A stretch of DNA of 64,000 nucleotides from Anisakis pegreffii (Eukaryota; Nematoda; Chromadorea; Rhabditida; Anisakidae). How positions within the stretch are numbered: the first letter of the stretch is position 1; every line of letters starts with the position of its first letter. Location: the NCBI GenBank assembly GCA_035041965.1, contig JAPYMA010000104.1, forward strand, positions 1-64,000, in the 5' to 3' direction. Under the pieces are notes generated by a model. The model was not told the origin of the DNA. It searched no databases and saw only the letters and a program-made list of their open reading frames with translations. Shown here piece after piece: positions 51,501 through 64,000 of this stretch. The translations under genes and the position numbers were made by a program.

Positions 51501-54500
51501 AAGTATCATTCATCTTCGGATAATGCTTCGATACCAATGATACAGTCTGCTCGTCACTGAATTGCATATTTAAGATTTTCACGATTGTGATTATTATCGT
51601 TGTTGCACAATAATCAAGCTTGTTCTCCTAATCGAACGAATGTACCAAAGTGATTGGTTTCAGAAAAGGAAAATCGAGCACTTCGCTTTCAAAAATCTTT
51701 ACTTTTTGTTTGTATAATATCTTTTGAAGTGTTCGTGTTTATTCATGGTGATTCGCTGAAAGAGTTATCAGAATGAGTGAGAAATTTTCGTCATTTCTCG
51801 ATGAAATAGTTTGTATTTGCAACGCAATAATCAATTACTCAAACTTCCCACTAGTGATTTTCAAAAATTGAACTTGAGAATTCTCATCCATTTCAATTTC
51901 TCTTGTACTATTAGCGAAAATTGCACTTCTGATTGTTTTTCAATCGTTTTTTTTATTCATTTCATTTTTGGTGAAGTTTATTTTTCTAAATCCATCTGTA
52001 CAATCATTTCGAAAACTCTGAAGTGATATCACAGAGTGAAGCAGTCAGTTGAGAATGCTGTTTTCTGGAGGGAAGAATCAGAATATGAAGAAGTTTATCT
52101 GAGTGGTTGGGACGGACTACATTTGACATTCTGGAGAAATACTGCACAAAAAAGGTTGACCTTAAAAAGGTTTTCATAATTTTGATTACATAAATGATGA
52201 AACACTGAAGAGAATACACCAGAGAAAAAATGTGAGATGAAATGCTTTAGGTGAGTCTTTGGAATTTTCAGGTAGCAACTTTTCAGGGGGATAGTTGTTT
52301 CAATTCCAATAATAGGTGCTTGTTTTGTTCATAAAGTAATGAGTTTAATTATCAACTAATCTTTCAAACAATGACCATGAGCTTAGATTTGAACGTTTGT
52401 TAAAATTGCTAATCATTAGAAATTGATTTGAATTGTTTTCTATTGTCTCATCGTATCTCGGATTTTGTTTCCAATCAAGTCACAACAATACTTTTTTGAT
52501 TCGTCATTCATTTATTTTTTGAATTGTCGTTTCATTTTGTTTCTATTTGTTTTATTTGCTTACGAAGGTTGTTATTTGTTCGGTTATAATGACGAAAAGC
52601 CAAGAGTTGTCAACAATGAGTGAATTGTTTGTCGTTGTTTTATTTTTTGAATAGTATTACAGTATTATTTGATTATTTGATTGCTTGATTTGTCTTTGAC
52701 TTTGTTGTATATGTTAAGGCAATTGTAATTTTATTCGGTGGAATGAAGAGATAGTATTCAGAATTTTGTTAGTTGTGAAGTTCAGTTGAACTAAAGAGGT
52801 AGGAGGACAAAGCAGGATATGTAAAAATATTCGTTTTCGGATGAAATAAAACTAACAGTAAGAGAAGATTATTGATGCAGTGGAAGATTATCTCGAGATA
52901 ATTTGATGTTTAATGTTTGGATGAATGAGAGTGAGTGGCATTTCGGAAAGGGTTTAAGGATTCGCAGTTTTTTCTTCGTAGATTGGTTTCCATTTGTCTG
53001 TTCAATTTCTTGCACACTTGAGAGTGGTTTTGCAATATGTCATCGTTTATTCACGTATTTGACACGTGAACAACGAAGGTCTATCTGAACTTGTTAATGT
53101 GCTGGAATATTCATCAATATGTTTGATTTTTTGGTGATTGCTAAAAGAACAGAAGTTAATATGTAGGGGAAATGTTCTCGGTGAATTGGGCTGATATTTG
53201 TTCTTTAAAATTTGGCATTTTAAAACTTCCAAGTGTATGGATTTGTTGAATAGTTAGGTTGTATTATTTTTTGTTGGATGAGAAGTGTTCTATGCATTTG
53301 TTTCGCGATTTAAAACAAATAAATGTCATCAACTGAGCAAATTCCAATCTAATCATTAAGTTTCATTTTCATTTCCTCCAAAATCAGTTCTCTACTCCCG
53401 TGTTAATGATCTAATATGATTCACATGCTATACGGTGATTCATTATGTGCATATAGTCAATTTGAGTAATCTTATTTTCTCGTTGATGTACGTCAGTAAC
53501 TTGTCTCCTTTATCAATATTATGCGTTTCATCGTTTTTGCAATTCGTTTTTGTTTCACATTCAACAATTTACTGAATTCCAAAGAAAATTCAACGTCAAT
53601 ATCGATTGAGCATTGCGTACATTAGTTTGTTGTTGATTTGTGGCCTTCGCTGATCTGTTGGTGTTTACCGATTGTGAGAGTTTCGACTTCTTAACTGACA
53701 GATTACACTCATCAGATGAATATGATATTGTCATTAATCGGTGAAGTGACTGAGTTCAACTCCAGTTTATTATGAAATGTTTTTGTTTTTGTTTTTGAGT
53801 TAACCCAAAAGTTCCTGAAGACTTTAGAAATACGATGAAATAAAATTTAAAGAAATGAACCGAACTTGTTGTTATTTGTCATCCCATAAGCTTTTATTGA
53901 AGACTTTCGAAGAGCTAGTTGTTCATTTCAAGCGAACAAAAAAGTTGTTTAAACTGTTTGTTCGGTGTTATTGCTTGATTGATTGTGTTCAATGAATTGA
54001 TTGATTGATTGATTGTAGTTGTTATCGAAGTTGTGTGTATATATTATATTTTTAAAATGAGATGAAATTGTATCGTTTGCGATGAATATTCAGTTGATTT
54101 GTTCTGCACATGAAGCATTCAGTGTTGTTTTGAATATTCAGTATTTAGTGTTGTTCAGTGTTCATTCAATATTGTTTGAAGCACACAGTTTTTCTTTCAA
54201 AAAAATTGATTTGTTCGATTTCTTATTGGTCACTGAAATAATTGTCAAAACATGGCAGTAACAAATTTCGTTGTCATCGATTCGAAACAAAAGATAAAAT
54301 GCTTTTGAATTCCACATCGAGCACATACACACATGACCGATGAACTTAAGGAGAAATTTCTTTTAGCGTGTCATTACTGGTGTGTGCTGCATTAAGAGGT
54401 TGTCTAGAAATAGTGCATTTAGTTGTGAATATGAGATTGTGATTTGTCGATTTAGAGGAACATCAGACAGCCTTAAACACTGACGACAAACAGCGTCTCA

Positions 54501-56229
54501 GGAATTATTTTAGTCTGTCACTCGAAAGACATCATCTATGAAGGTGGAATGTACTACTCATAAGGAGTGATTGCTCCTTGAGAAGATTAACAGGTCGGCA
54601 AATTACTCTTGATCGATTCTTTTACATCATTACTCCATAAGCGTTCAGTAATTTTTTTGGGACGATAGTTTGATCATAACGAAGTGATAGTTTTCAGTAT
54701 TAACGACGAATTCAAAACAGCAAAGTTTCCGTTTACTTGATAAATTTTCTGATTCTTTTGCGATTTGTTATCTGAGTGAAACACATTGGATCAGGGCGGG
54801 GAATCGCGAGCACTTAAATCATCGGAACTCTGTCAAATGGCCGTGGGATACGAAAGCGTGAGAATCATACTTGCCTGCAATAAATGAATAATATTTCACA
54901 TTAAATCAATTCACTATGCAGTTCAGCTTTAACGTCACTTGCCAATCATCGCAGTGCAGATGACGAATAGTTACGTAGCACTATAAAATTCAGCATTTTT
55001 TGTGCGTGTACTTGTTTAACAACTGATTTATCGTCGTTTCAACTCGCATTGCATATTTATTAATCCATCACTAAATCACACTCCTAGTTATGCTACGTTC
55101 TCATGCGCAACTACCTATGACAGTCCAACAATACATTACTGTTGCTTTTAATATTCGTTCACAGCCCTACTTATTAAGTGTTCATATGAACTGCCAGCAG
55201 TCATACGGCGAACATTTCAATCTATCTGAATCGTTCTGAAATATCTCAAACTGGTTTTCTAAACAAAATCCGAGCAACAGTCACCTCATTTAAAAAATAT
55301 TAGCTGGATTAAGGGTAGTCGTGGGTGATTACTGCAGTTTATGTTACCAAAAATCGAAAATTGAATTAGGTCTTTTACTATGATCATTGAACTGGATCTG
55401 ATTTTTTAAACACACACCGCATTTTAAAATTATGTCATCTAAAATGGATGTTATCTTTAAAACGACCGATATATCCATCATCACCACATTGGCTATTAAA
55501 CTTGCGTGGTTTATTACCACTACTCACAGTCAGCTATGGTCACTTTCACTTGGCAATCTTCATGAATCACCCTCTAATCCATGCTGATATTTACCGTGCT
55601 TTGGCTGGAATAACCGTTTTGAAAACTCGTCGAAATAAATCAACCAGAATCAATGACTCACTCCACTCATGGCATCATAATACCGAATCCGTGTTTCACG
55701 ATTGGCCTTTAAGAGATAAATTCGTGCAGTTCAAGATTTGTAATTGACTAATTTTGACTGTAACATTTCAAACAAAATCATCGCGAACGTGATCACTATC
55801 GATACAATATCACTTCAGATAAAGAAAACGCATCAAAGAATGAAATCAGCTTATTTTAAACAAAAAACCTGCAACCACTCCTCAAAATTCATTCAAAATC
55901 AGCGTAATACTCCAAAACAAACAAACAAACAAACACAAGCGCAATCCGATGCAAGTGTGATTTCGTATCGAAACACAACAAATCCCCTAATTTATAACAA
56001 CAATAATCATCTATTAACCAAACAAAATTCAATCAATATGATTAGTGGTAAGCATACATGTTGTAAAGATATATTCGGACTCATTTAGTGTAATAAAAGT
56101 AAACCTGCAACGATCAACCACAATGACTAATGAATCGGTTATAAGGGAAAGCGCATGAAATTTGCTCACTGAAAAAAATAATACCAAACGAAAAAAAGGA
56201 AATAAATTATTAATCAATGAAGAAGTCGA
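51501..56229. other. Intergenic region between CHIC and the inversin-like gene
   Basis: Mostly T-rich sequence with a (ttga)n tract at 53994-54014 and an (acaa)n tract at 55918-55937. The two longest ORFs, at 55448-55747 and 55744-56088, have no recognisable motif and no clear splice sites. Nothing else could be supported. Confidence 0.45.
53994..54014. repeat. (ttga)n microsatellite
   Basis: Five consecutive tgat/ttga units in intergenic DNA. Confidence 0.85.
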
Positions 56230-56420
56230 ATAAAATCTGAAGACATTGGTACACCATCCAGATTAGGACAAAACTTTCCCTGGCGGGCATGAATCGAACC
56301 CACGATATACTAATTAACTAAGCACCCGACCGGTAATTTGTGTTAGATTCCCACTCGTGGAAGAGAGCTTTGCTCAACCAATGCCTCTGATGTTACCGAA
56401 CACGAACCACTCTACTACTT
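56230..56420 (-). mobile_element. tRNA-derived SINE-like fragment
   Basis: On the minus strand, accggtcgggtgcttagtta resembles a tRNA A box, and gtgggttcgattcatgcccg contains a near-perfect B box (GGTTCGATTC). Only about ten bases separate them, too few for an intact tRNA, so this is a deleted tRNA-like head rather than a tRNA gene. The flank gacattggtacacca is shared with the locus at 17358. It is read as a degenerate SINE or tRNA pseudogene. Confidence 0.5.
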
Positions 56421-57119
56421 CACCTGTATCTAATCAAAATCTGATGTATCGCTCACTATGTCACCCTGCAGAGTGATTAGCAAAAGAAAAAATATTGTTG
56501 CAAAAAACTTTTCAGTTGACTACAACAACGATTCACTACTTTTCATCAGTGATGTAATACTCCAGCAAAACGGTGAAAACAAAACGACTTGGAAGGACGG
56601 TCGAATTTATCAAAAATTCTCAATAGATATTTTGACATACCAATCAACTATAAAGAAAATGTGTCTGGAAGCGTCCTTTCGCATAGAAATATTCATTCAG
56701 TTCGGTATGAAGTGATATGAATCGTTACACCTCACTTTGCTTTAATATTGAGAACATTCTCAGTATGTGAAGATCCACAGAATCATATATACAAAGCAAA
56801 CACGTACATATACACTCGAACACACCAAAATCCAATCGTGTATGGACATAACTGATGATGAGATCAGATCAAAGGAATGAGTTTGAATGATACGAAGAAC
56901 AATCAAAATATACAAGCAGAGGATTTTTGAATAAATTGAGTTATATATGTGGAAGAGTTGATGAATCAAATGAGGATAATACAGTAAATGATAACAATTT
57001 CAAAGAGTGCTATTAACAGTTCATAACATACTAGCTACTATAACCACGACACGCTTGCAAAAAAAAGGTAATGAGTTAGAGATACAAGCAGAGAACTGAT
57101 GTAATCGAATTGAATCGCA

Positions 57120-60100
57120 TCAAAAGAATCGCTCATTGAAAGTGAAGTAATGCGACGGTAGCATCGGTATCTGAGCAGCACCCGCTTCAATCATATCAGC
57201 ACCCAACGAAACGCACATCTTCCGAATATAGTCTCCTTTACGGTTCGGATGACGAATTAAATTACGCAAAAACAACTTCTTGCGATACCAACATTGAATG
57301 CTTAAATTCATTTATGTACAATTCAACAACAACTTTTATAAAATTAACAACAATCAACTAATATGGTCACATCGATAGAGTTAATAATAAAAGGATGCTA
57401 ATAAGAAAGTACCAAACTAAAAATAAAAGCAATAACAACAAAAACAATAACTAACGTTCTGGCAGCACGATCAAGAATTTCAAACGGAAGCATAGCGCCG
57501 TGCATTTTGAGGTAAGCAACAAGCAGCTCATTACGAGCGTTTATCGCGAGTGACAGTGTTGAAACGTTGTCGATCGCTGAGTAACCGTTTACGTTCGGTG
57601 AATGTCTTAACCATATTGAATAAATACGATTGAATGGATACATCTTAAGGCAGTAAACATTAAATAAGAACAAAAACATACTTGATCATAAGAGTGAGCA
57701 TAGGCCATGAGCGTGGACTATCCGCCTTGGTCGCACACATCAAACAATCCCATCCTCTCGCGTCACGTTTTCGAACACTTGCACCGTTCTATACAAAAAC
57801 ATAAAATATACCAACAAATCATCATACCCTATCGCCGATTCACAACGAACTTGAAAGCTAAAATGATAAACTAGCTGAATGCATCAAATTTTTTAGTTGA
57901 GAAATATTCTCATCTAAAGTGACTTACAACTTTATTTTTGATAATCGTTTAGTAACGATGAAAATGAGTAGAAGGAGAATGACATATGATATTGAATGAA
58001 ACTCAGAACAAACCTTTAAAAGTTCACGAACACACTTCACAGCACAATTCTCAGCTGCAATATGCAACGGTGTCTTACGTTCATCGTTGACAATATTTAT
58101 GAATTTAGTGTCGGTTAACCATGCCAACAGTTCACGCAATGCATCTCGATAATTATCTGAGCATGCTGACAAATGCAATGCAGAATTACCTCGCTGAAAT
58201 GTGACGAAAAGTTTTTGCGATGAAAAGAAACCATTATATTAAGTTCATTCCTTTGATCAACTATGTAGTACCTAATGTTTCATTGCTTCTCAGCATTTGT
58301 TTTGGAAAGAGCCTTGCAGCTAATGTGCCCACTTCAACAATTCCCCTAATGCCCTAAATCAAGTAGCCTAGGCAATAATCTTTCATTTTATTTAGATGAT
58401 CATTTCGAGAGAAACGTTATCGAGTGGGCAAGTTTCTTTATTACTTATTTGAAACTTTGAGATGTTATGCAAAATATTGCTCATGTCGATATTAAAATCT
58501 GTAACAAAGAACCTGATCCAAAGCAAAGATATCGCCCCCATAGGTCAGTATTGTGCGCATCGCATTCGAACTTCCATTAGCCGCTGCTACCAAGAACGGT
58601 GTCTCGCCACGAACATTTTTGTACTGCAACACTTGACTTTTATACGATAAGTTACTCAGAATCATTGAGAAAAACGAGAGATATCTTTATCAGTGTCATT
58701 GGTCAAATGAATAACACTTCCAGCATACGACGAATATCACCTGGCTTTTGACATATTGTAAACATTCTGGAATGGACAGTGGACAGTGTTGAAATGGTGT
58801 TTTTAAACTGTTTTGTTCACTCTATATTTTATCCACCAGTAGAAATTATTTGAAGTATGCAAAAGTTCCACAAAAATCATGCAAAACAATAATTAAAATA
58901 AAGGCATCGTTTAGTAAAAATAACTGAAAACAAATCAGAAAGAGATTGACGAATGATAAATCATAAGAATCGCACTAGCAAACCTCGGTGTCCCAACCCG
59001 AACTGATCAACAATTTGACAGTATTCGCGAGATCGCGTTTTGCTGCGAGATGCAGTGCTGTGTTCGATTCATTATCGTGCTCGTTACGACTCAGCACCGG
59101 ATTCAAATCCAGCATTGTCCTCAACGACGCGTCACTACCGCACATTGCTGCCCACATAAAAGCGGTTCGTCCACATGGTGATGGTGCATCCTCAAATTTT
59201 GCAATAACAATCGTAATGATATGATCACACGTACAAAAACTAATGCTGATGAACAACAAAGATAAGAATACTGATGTATCATTATAATAACACCTTAAAC
59301 CACCAACAACAACACGATTACAAGATATTCGAACAAATACTTTTGAAATATGAATCAAAAACAATACGAACGTACGATGAGTTTATTGGCTTTGTAAATG
59401 AATCGAAGAGAGGCGGTATGTGATTTGATAGCTGCGTAATGCATTGGTCGATTGCATTCGAAGTCAGGTCTGCACGCAGATGCACCCCACGACAGCAGAA
59501 TGGCAACCTGTCGAGATACACCTCTTGAGGCTGCATGATGCATTGCTGTACGGCCCTGACCATCCACACTCTTAAAACATTCATACTTCTTACCGTTAAC
59601 AATCGCACATATTTCTTGTAATAACGCAAGCGCACTTATATGACGGGCTACAAGGAATTCGCATTAGTTTCTCGATTTGACTGAACAAAACAGCGGACGG
59701 CTATTACTGAAATGTAGACGACAAACCTCAAGATCAACTCTAAGTTCAAGAAGTGCTTCAACGATACCGAGCGCGTCCCGGGCCACTGCACTCATCAGCG
59801 GTGTTAAACCAAACTCTGACTGAATGTTCAACAGTTGTGGACAACGCTTTACCAACAACTTTACCACTTCTTTCGCTCCTTAAAATTAATGCCACTCAGA
59901 AAGCAACATTAAAGTTGGCTGAAATTAACAATTCGGTAATCCATCACTTGCCTTTTGCATTATCCCTCGAAACGTAATTTATCACAAAGAAAACTGTGAT
60001 GAAAAAGTTGTTTTAAAAACACTCAGTTTCATTTATATTGATAAAAAAAGACTTCAGATTCGAGTGTAGAGAACAAAGTTTTTTCTTGATGGAAAGCAAA

Positions 60101-63100
60101 CGAATTATAGACGTCAAACTATCACACAACATGACACAACTATAGATCGTCCTGAAAATAATTGGATGCGCTCACAACAAGATGAAGATAATCATCACAG
60201 GTCACGCTCCCAAAACAACTAACTTTTCTCGCAGTCCATACACTTTCTATCCGGTAAATCCATGTCGTCAATCTCGTATTCAGCAATCAAGCTCATCGGA
60301 AGTCCTTGAATGGCGCACAACACCGACGATACATCACAATTCGGTTGCGCCAAACCCGCATCACACGCACATCTGCTACACGCTTTACTACAAGCCATCT
60401 CGTGCAGTATTGAGCCTCTGAAAATTATGCTCACATTCTTATATTACCCAACTGTTACGCTGAAGATTCTGAAGATGTTCATTAACAACAACACTTTTCT
60501 TGTTTCGTGCTTCTCAATTTATCGACGTGTTCATTAAAGCACGAACTGATTCATCAGGAGTATCAATCCAAATACAGCATGAGGCGATTACAATCAATTT
60601 CGACCCTGTGAACTCAGTCTCTGCATTAGATTGACTGATAAGTGTAATGGGGTGCTTGATTTTTGGCGCTGACACACCACGAGCATATATGAAAGCTCAA
60701 CTGAGAATTAGATATCAGTTCCTTCGAATTAATGATCGCAAATCAAAACTTTTCTCCGACAATGTGAAATGTTTAAAACATAAATTGATCAACCAACTGT
60801 TTGAAGATATTTGAGGAGAATGAAATAACGCAAAATAAAAATGGAATGAATGAAATTCATAATGATTACGTTTGAAGTTTTGCGGTAATCAACGCATTCA
60901 ATGAGGCATTACGAAGCGAATTTGCAATGCGAGATGTCCTTGCGAATGGACACACTTTGGCGATCGTTTTGTTGAGTTGACTGGTTAGCAGTAGTCGAAC
61001 GACACTGATACTACGCCACATACACGCAATGTGAATCGGTGCATAGCCTCGTTCGTTCGTTTCTGATAGTATCTTTTCCACTTTCTGCCAACCCAAACAC
61101 TGGATCAGTACGCGTAATAATACCTGAAATATTATCATATCAACCGTTAACTTCACTTCGGTACTATTACTCCGGTTACAGAACCCCTGATTACCACTTC
61201 AAGTTATTATCACTCCACTACTGACCAACTTATCACCAAAGCATTTATCATTCATCGCCCAGATTCCCCGTTTCCCTCGCTGTAATCGTCCTTTTCTGAT
61301 GATTCACAAGAAATAAATAGTGAACAGCTCATCCACATTCCTCAGCACTGTTGCAAGTACGCATTATAGATTAAAAATTATACGATAGATATCAGAAACA
61401 ACAAAGAAAGATTACTTTAACGCATTTATAATCAATTCCTCGACATGCCAAATGGAGTGCACTATCGTTATTTTCATCCGATACCAGCAGAAACTTATAG
61501 CCATCTTTATCGTTTGATGTTTTCTGTTCTGCGTTCAGTTTTCTCAAACGATCCTGAAAATCCAGTATCCCTTAGAAAAATAAACAATTCTGAAAGCGAA
61601 ACGCCTACAATGAAATGTGAATATGTCGCGTATGAGATATGCTTCGCCAACCTTTTCTTGACGACAAAGAATATCGAGAATAAATTTCATCGAATTTATA
61701 GCACCATATCTGGCTGCGGTTAAGAGTGGTGTTCGCCCACGAGACGTCGCTTTATTAACATCAGCTCCGAGACTGAATACTATATGTTCAGGAAAGAAAT
61801 AAACTTTAAACTGGTGGATACATAAACTGAAACTCAATGAAAATAACGATAATTTGTTTATAATAATCAGTTACTATGATAACTTACTCAATCAAGAACT
61901 TGACTGCTTTGATATGATCACCAGTAACTGCAAGCTGAAGCATCGAAACCCCTTTCAAACTTTCCGTATCAACCGGAATACCTAACTTATAGATACACGT
62001 CGTTAGAGTATTCATATCACCGTTGCTGGCCGCTCGGAACGCAGTTTTCAAATGCTAAAAACAGTTTCCATTTATGAATATAATGCCAAACAAATACCGT
62101 TTGAAATATGAAATGAAGCCGATATAAGAAAAGAAAAATGACATCGTTGTTCAGTGAAGACATTACTACTTAAACTGATCACACCACAAATGAACACATT
62201 CCCAACAAGATCGGTGAACAATCAATGATTCAGTGACAATCAAAAGATACACAAACCTCAACTTCGAAATGCTCACTAAGACTTTCCTCAAAAGGCGATT
62301 CATTGGGTGATATGTCTGGTTCATTTTCATTTCCACAATCGCCGAATAACTCTTCAAAATTAGGCAGTCTTGAATGCACATCTATGTTTTCTTCCTAAAA
62401 TGTTTCATCGTTTCTTTTTGATACGAAGAAATGATAATTTTTAATGTGCAATAGGATCAATTTCAAGCATAACTTCAAAATAATGAATTCGGATGGTGCA
62501 AACGAAACTTTCCCATTACAGACCATATCAGTCAAACAACTCAGATTTAAATCGAAACATTTGCTCACCGATACCTTATCATTCTGTGTATTCCTTCTGA
62601 CCCGCTGACTGCTCGTTGCTGCTTTATCCCTGAATTTCAATAATACTGATTATGGGACCACAAAAACAGTTTTGATAATAATAATATAATAATCAGTGTT
62701 CACTTTATCATCACCATTATTGCTATTCATATGGGCTGCAATGAGTACGATAGTTCAAAAGCAATGATAATAATAACTACTTTTACTGACCAATGGAACT
62801 TATTCATTACCATAAGCCAACCGTAACATCAACGGCATCAATATTATTCTGGTACTAGTGTCGTTTGAGGGGGCACAACAGTATGGCTGACGCTCAGTCT
62901 CAGCCTCAACTTAAGCCTAGCCTCGGCCTCAGTCTAAGCGTGAGGCTGAGGCTACGCTTAGGCTAAGGCTGAACGTCAGCCATAGCGCTGTTCTGCATGC
63001 ACACACCAGCTGTTATGCCCTCTCAGACGACACTAGTGCCAGTATTCTAACCAATATTATTGTACGTTTAAAAATGCCTGCAGTAATCCTATCATGAAAT

Positions 63101-63380
63101 GAGCGATGGTATATCATCTGGATTCTTTGAAGATAAAAAGTATTTTTTACGTTTGTAATTGTTTGCACTGAGAGAAGTCGTCAATTGGCAATCTTCTGAC
63201 GGCTGTTAATCGAACCGAAGAAGTGGTCGTTTCGCAAGAATGACTCTCACAAACATCGTACCGTTGCCGCAATCTATTCTGATTCCAATTCCGCTTCTCA
63301 TTCCCCGTCAAAGTTACATCGAATTTATCTGATACTCTACTTTTTAACGGTATTATACTTCCGAACTTGTTCAGTACCAT
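57120..63380 (-). CDS. Ankyrin-repeat and IQ-motif protein, inversin-like
   Basis: Sixteen exons, high to low: 63380-63151, 62629-62575, 62394-62257, 62054-61888, 61772-61652, 61553-61416, 61123-60870, 60417-60224, 59878-59727, 59570-59376, 59190-58984, 58623-58513, 58193-58014, 57788-57682, 57605-57456, 57300-57120. Every phase closes; 859 aa. About 140 N-terminal residues are polar and acidic (PNFEELFGDCGNENEPD). A dozen or more ankyrin repeats follow, e.g. ADVNKATSRGRTPLLTAARYG, GYAPIHIACMWRSISVV, GLTPLMSAVARD, GRTAMHHAASRG, CGRTAFMWAAMCGSDASLRTML, NTALHLAAKRDL, KTPLHIAAENCAV. The final junction creates AARTIQCWYRKKLFLRN, an IQ motif right after the last repeat, as in inversin. RTAFMWAA...LRTML is also inversin-like. 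C. elegans mlt-4 is the inversin-like worm gene, required for molting; I infer but cannot prove orthology. It lacks inversin's long second half. Exon 8 adds a Cys-rich insert. Another large ankyrin scaffold remains possible. Confidence 0.78.
62849..63042. mobile_element. Foldback MITE in intron 1 of the inversin-like gene
   Basis: A 194-bp element. The left end ctggtactagtgtcgtttga and the reverse complement of the right end ctggcactagtgtcgtctga continue to match for 33 bp with four differences. Inner segments (tatggctgacg and the agcct-type runs) pair again after a 25-bp gap, so nearly the whole element folds back. It is flanked by tatt on both sides, a possible 4-bp target duplication. No coding capacity. 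Confidence 0.8.
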
Positions 63381-63383
63381 CAC

Positions 63384-63393
63384 CTAACTGAAA
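63384..63393 (-). promoter_or_regulatory. Candidate trans-splice acceptor, inversin-like gene
   Basis: On the minus strand tttcag (63393-63388) lies 7 nt before the ATG at 63380. An in-frame TAG lies within that 7-nt leader, so the ORF cannot extend upstream and the start is well fixed. A second ttttcag lies a little further upstream. Confidence 0.6.
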
Positions 63394-63651
63394 TACAACC
63401 TGAAAACATCAATTCTTCCATTGAACAATCTATTCCTCATAACTTCACGAAACAAACAACCGCTAACGAACATGCACAGATTAACCATGACATGGTTTCT
63501 CAACATACGTAACGCTTCGCATAGATGAGAATAAGGTGCGGACAGGCGATTCTGACAAAAAAAGTCGATAGGTGAGTGAATTTGGATCCCAATGGGCGAT
63601 TTTGTGTTCGGTGTGATGATACACTCAGAAATATATTCCAAAAATATTCTC

Positions 63652-63691
63652 GTTAATTCATGTTTTTTTTTCAAAAAAAACATGAATTAAC
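63652..63691. repeat. Near-perfect 19-bp palindrome with 2-nt centre
   Basis: Left arm gttaattcatgtttttttt and right arm aaaaaaaacatgaattaac are exact complements around tc. It is a cruciform-forming inverted repeat in DNA that otherwise shows no feature. The last 300 bp of the window hold a GC-richer patch near 63740-63800 of unknown nature. Confidence 0.85.
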
Positions 63692-64000
63692 ACATCACTG
63701 TCATTTAAAAACACAGCTATTCAATTCGGGTGTTATACCAATCGCCACGAGAGGCTTAATATTCCCCTTCTGCGCCTCTACGGGGCTTAGAATTAACAAC
63801 TGCTGGAGAGAAGTGAAGCAATGGATAAAGCCCCCTTTAAAATTAGTAAATGGTCCATGTACCTATTCCTAACGAAATTTGAATTTACATTAAATTCAAA
63901 TTTATCAGGTGCACTAAATTATCAGTTCTGTTTACGTGTCTGACGGAGAAAAAGAGTTAAAATTAATAAATTAAAGAAAAATTAAAACGATAAACTAAAA

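Noticed and set aside
55448..55747. 99-aa plus-strand ORF
   Set aside because: No motif, no splice sites and no acceptor near its first codon; reverse strand also interrupted. Likely chance.
56283..56340. Intact tRNA gene on the minus strand
   Set aside because: The B box is good, but the A box lies about ten bases away, so no cloverleaf with anticodon arm can be formed.
57120..63380. TRPA-type ion channel (also many ankyrin repeats)
   Set aside because: No transmembrane segments follow the repeats; the chain ends with an IQ motif and stop, as in inversin-like proteins.

Overview
The window reads as a nematode chromosome segment. The support is AT-rich sequence, genes split into many short exons with gtaagt/gttt-type donors and tttcag-type acceptors, an acceptor-like tttcag/ttttag just upstream of several start codons (as expected for spliced-leader trans-splicing), and proteins whose closest recognisable relatives are metazoan families known in worms. 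Introns are often 0.3-3 kb, one is 8.6 kb, and spacing is loose, so it is unlike compact Caenorhabditis. I cannot name the species.

Layout. 1-2560: the edge of a satellite array built from 133-bp and 108-bp blocks, decaying at its right side. 2560-6330: gene-free, with short repeats and a GC/purine-rich 223-bp tandem repeat at 4440-4960. 6347-15770: three plus-strand genes in a row: a SEH1 nucleoporin (7 exons, 366 aa), a 3-ketodihydrosphingosine reductase (6 exons, 347 aa) and an unrecognised basic/serine-rich protein (3 exons, 357 aa). 15771-18300: small mobile-element remnants. 18301-38085, minus strand: a 19-exon RUN-TBC Rab GAP of the SGSM1/2 (worm tbc-8) family, about 954 aa. 38086-50138: 12 kb with no supported gene. 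50139-51500, plus strand: a complete three-exon CHIC-family palmitoylated protein, 161 aa. 51501-57119: no supported gene. 57120-63380, minus strand: a 16-exon ankyrin-repeat plus IQ-motif protein resembling inversin (worm mlt-4 group), 859 aa.

For SEH1, KDSR, SGSM, CHIC and the inversin-like gene I rebuilt exon chains by hand. Every intron phase closes, and the total lengths match the families, so these models are strong although no transcript was available. Functionally the genes are unrelated housekeeping or cell-biology genes: nuclear pore/GATOR2, sphingolipid synthesis, Rab-dependent vesicle traffic, vesicle-membrane protein, cilium or cuticle-associated scaffold. I see no operon of related function, no CRISPR array, no bacterial-type system and no viral gene. 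The unusual items are structural: a Cys-rich insert between ankyrin blocks of the inversin-like protein, a probable GC-AG intron in the SGSM gene, satellite edge architecture, and several small terminal-inverted-repeat elements with readable target-site duplications.
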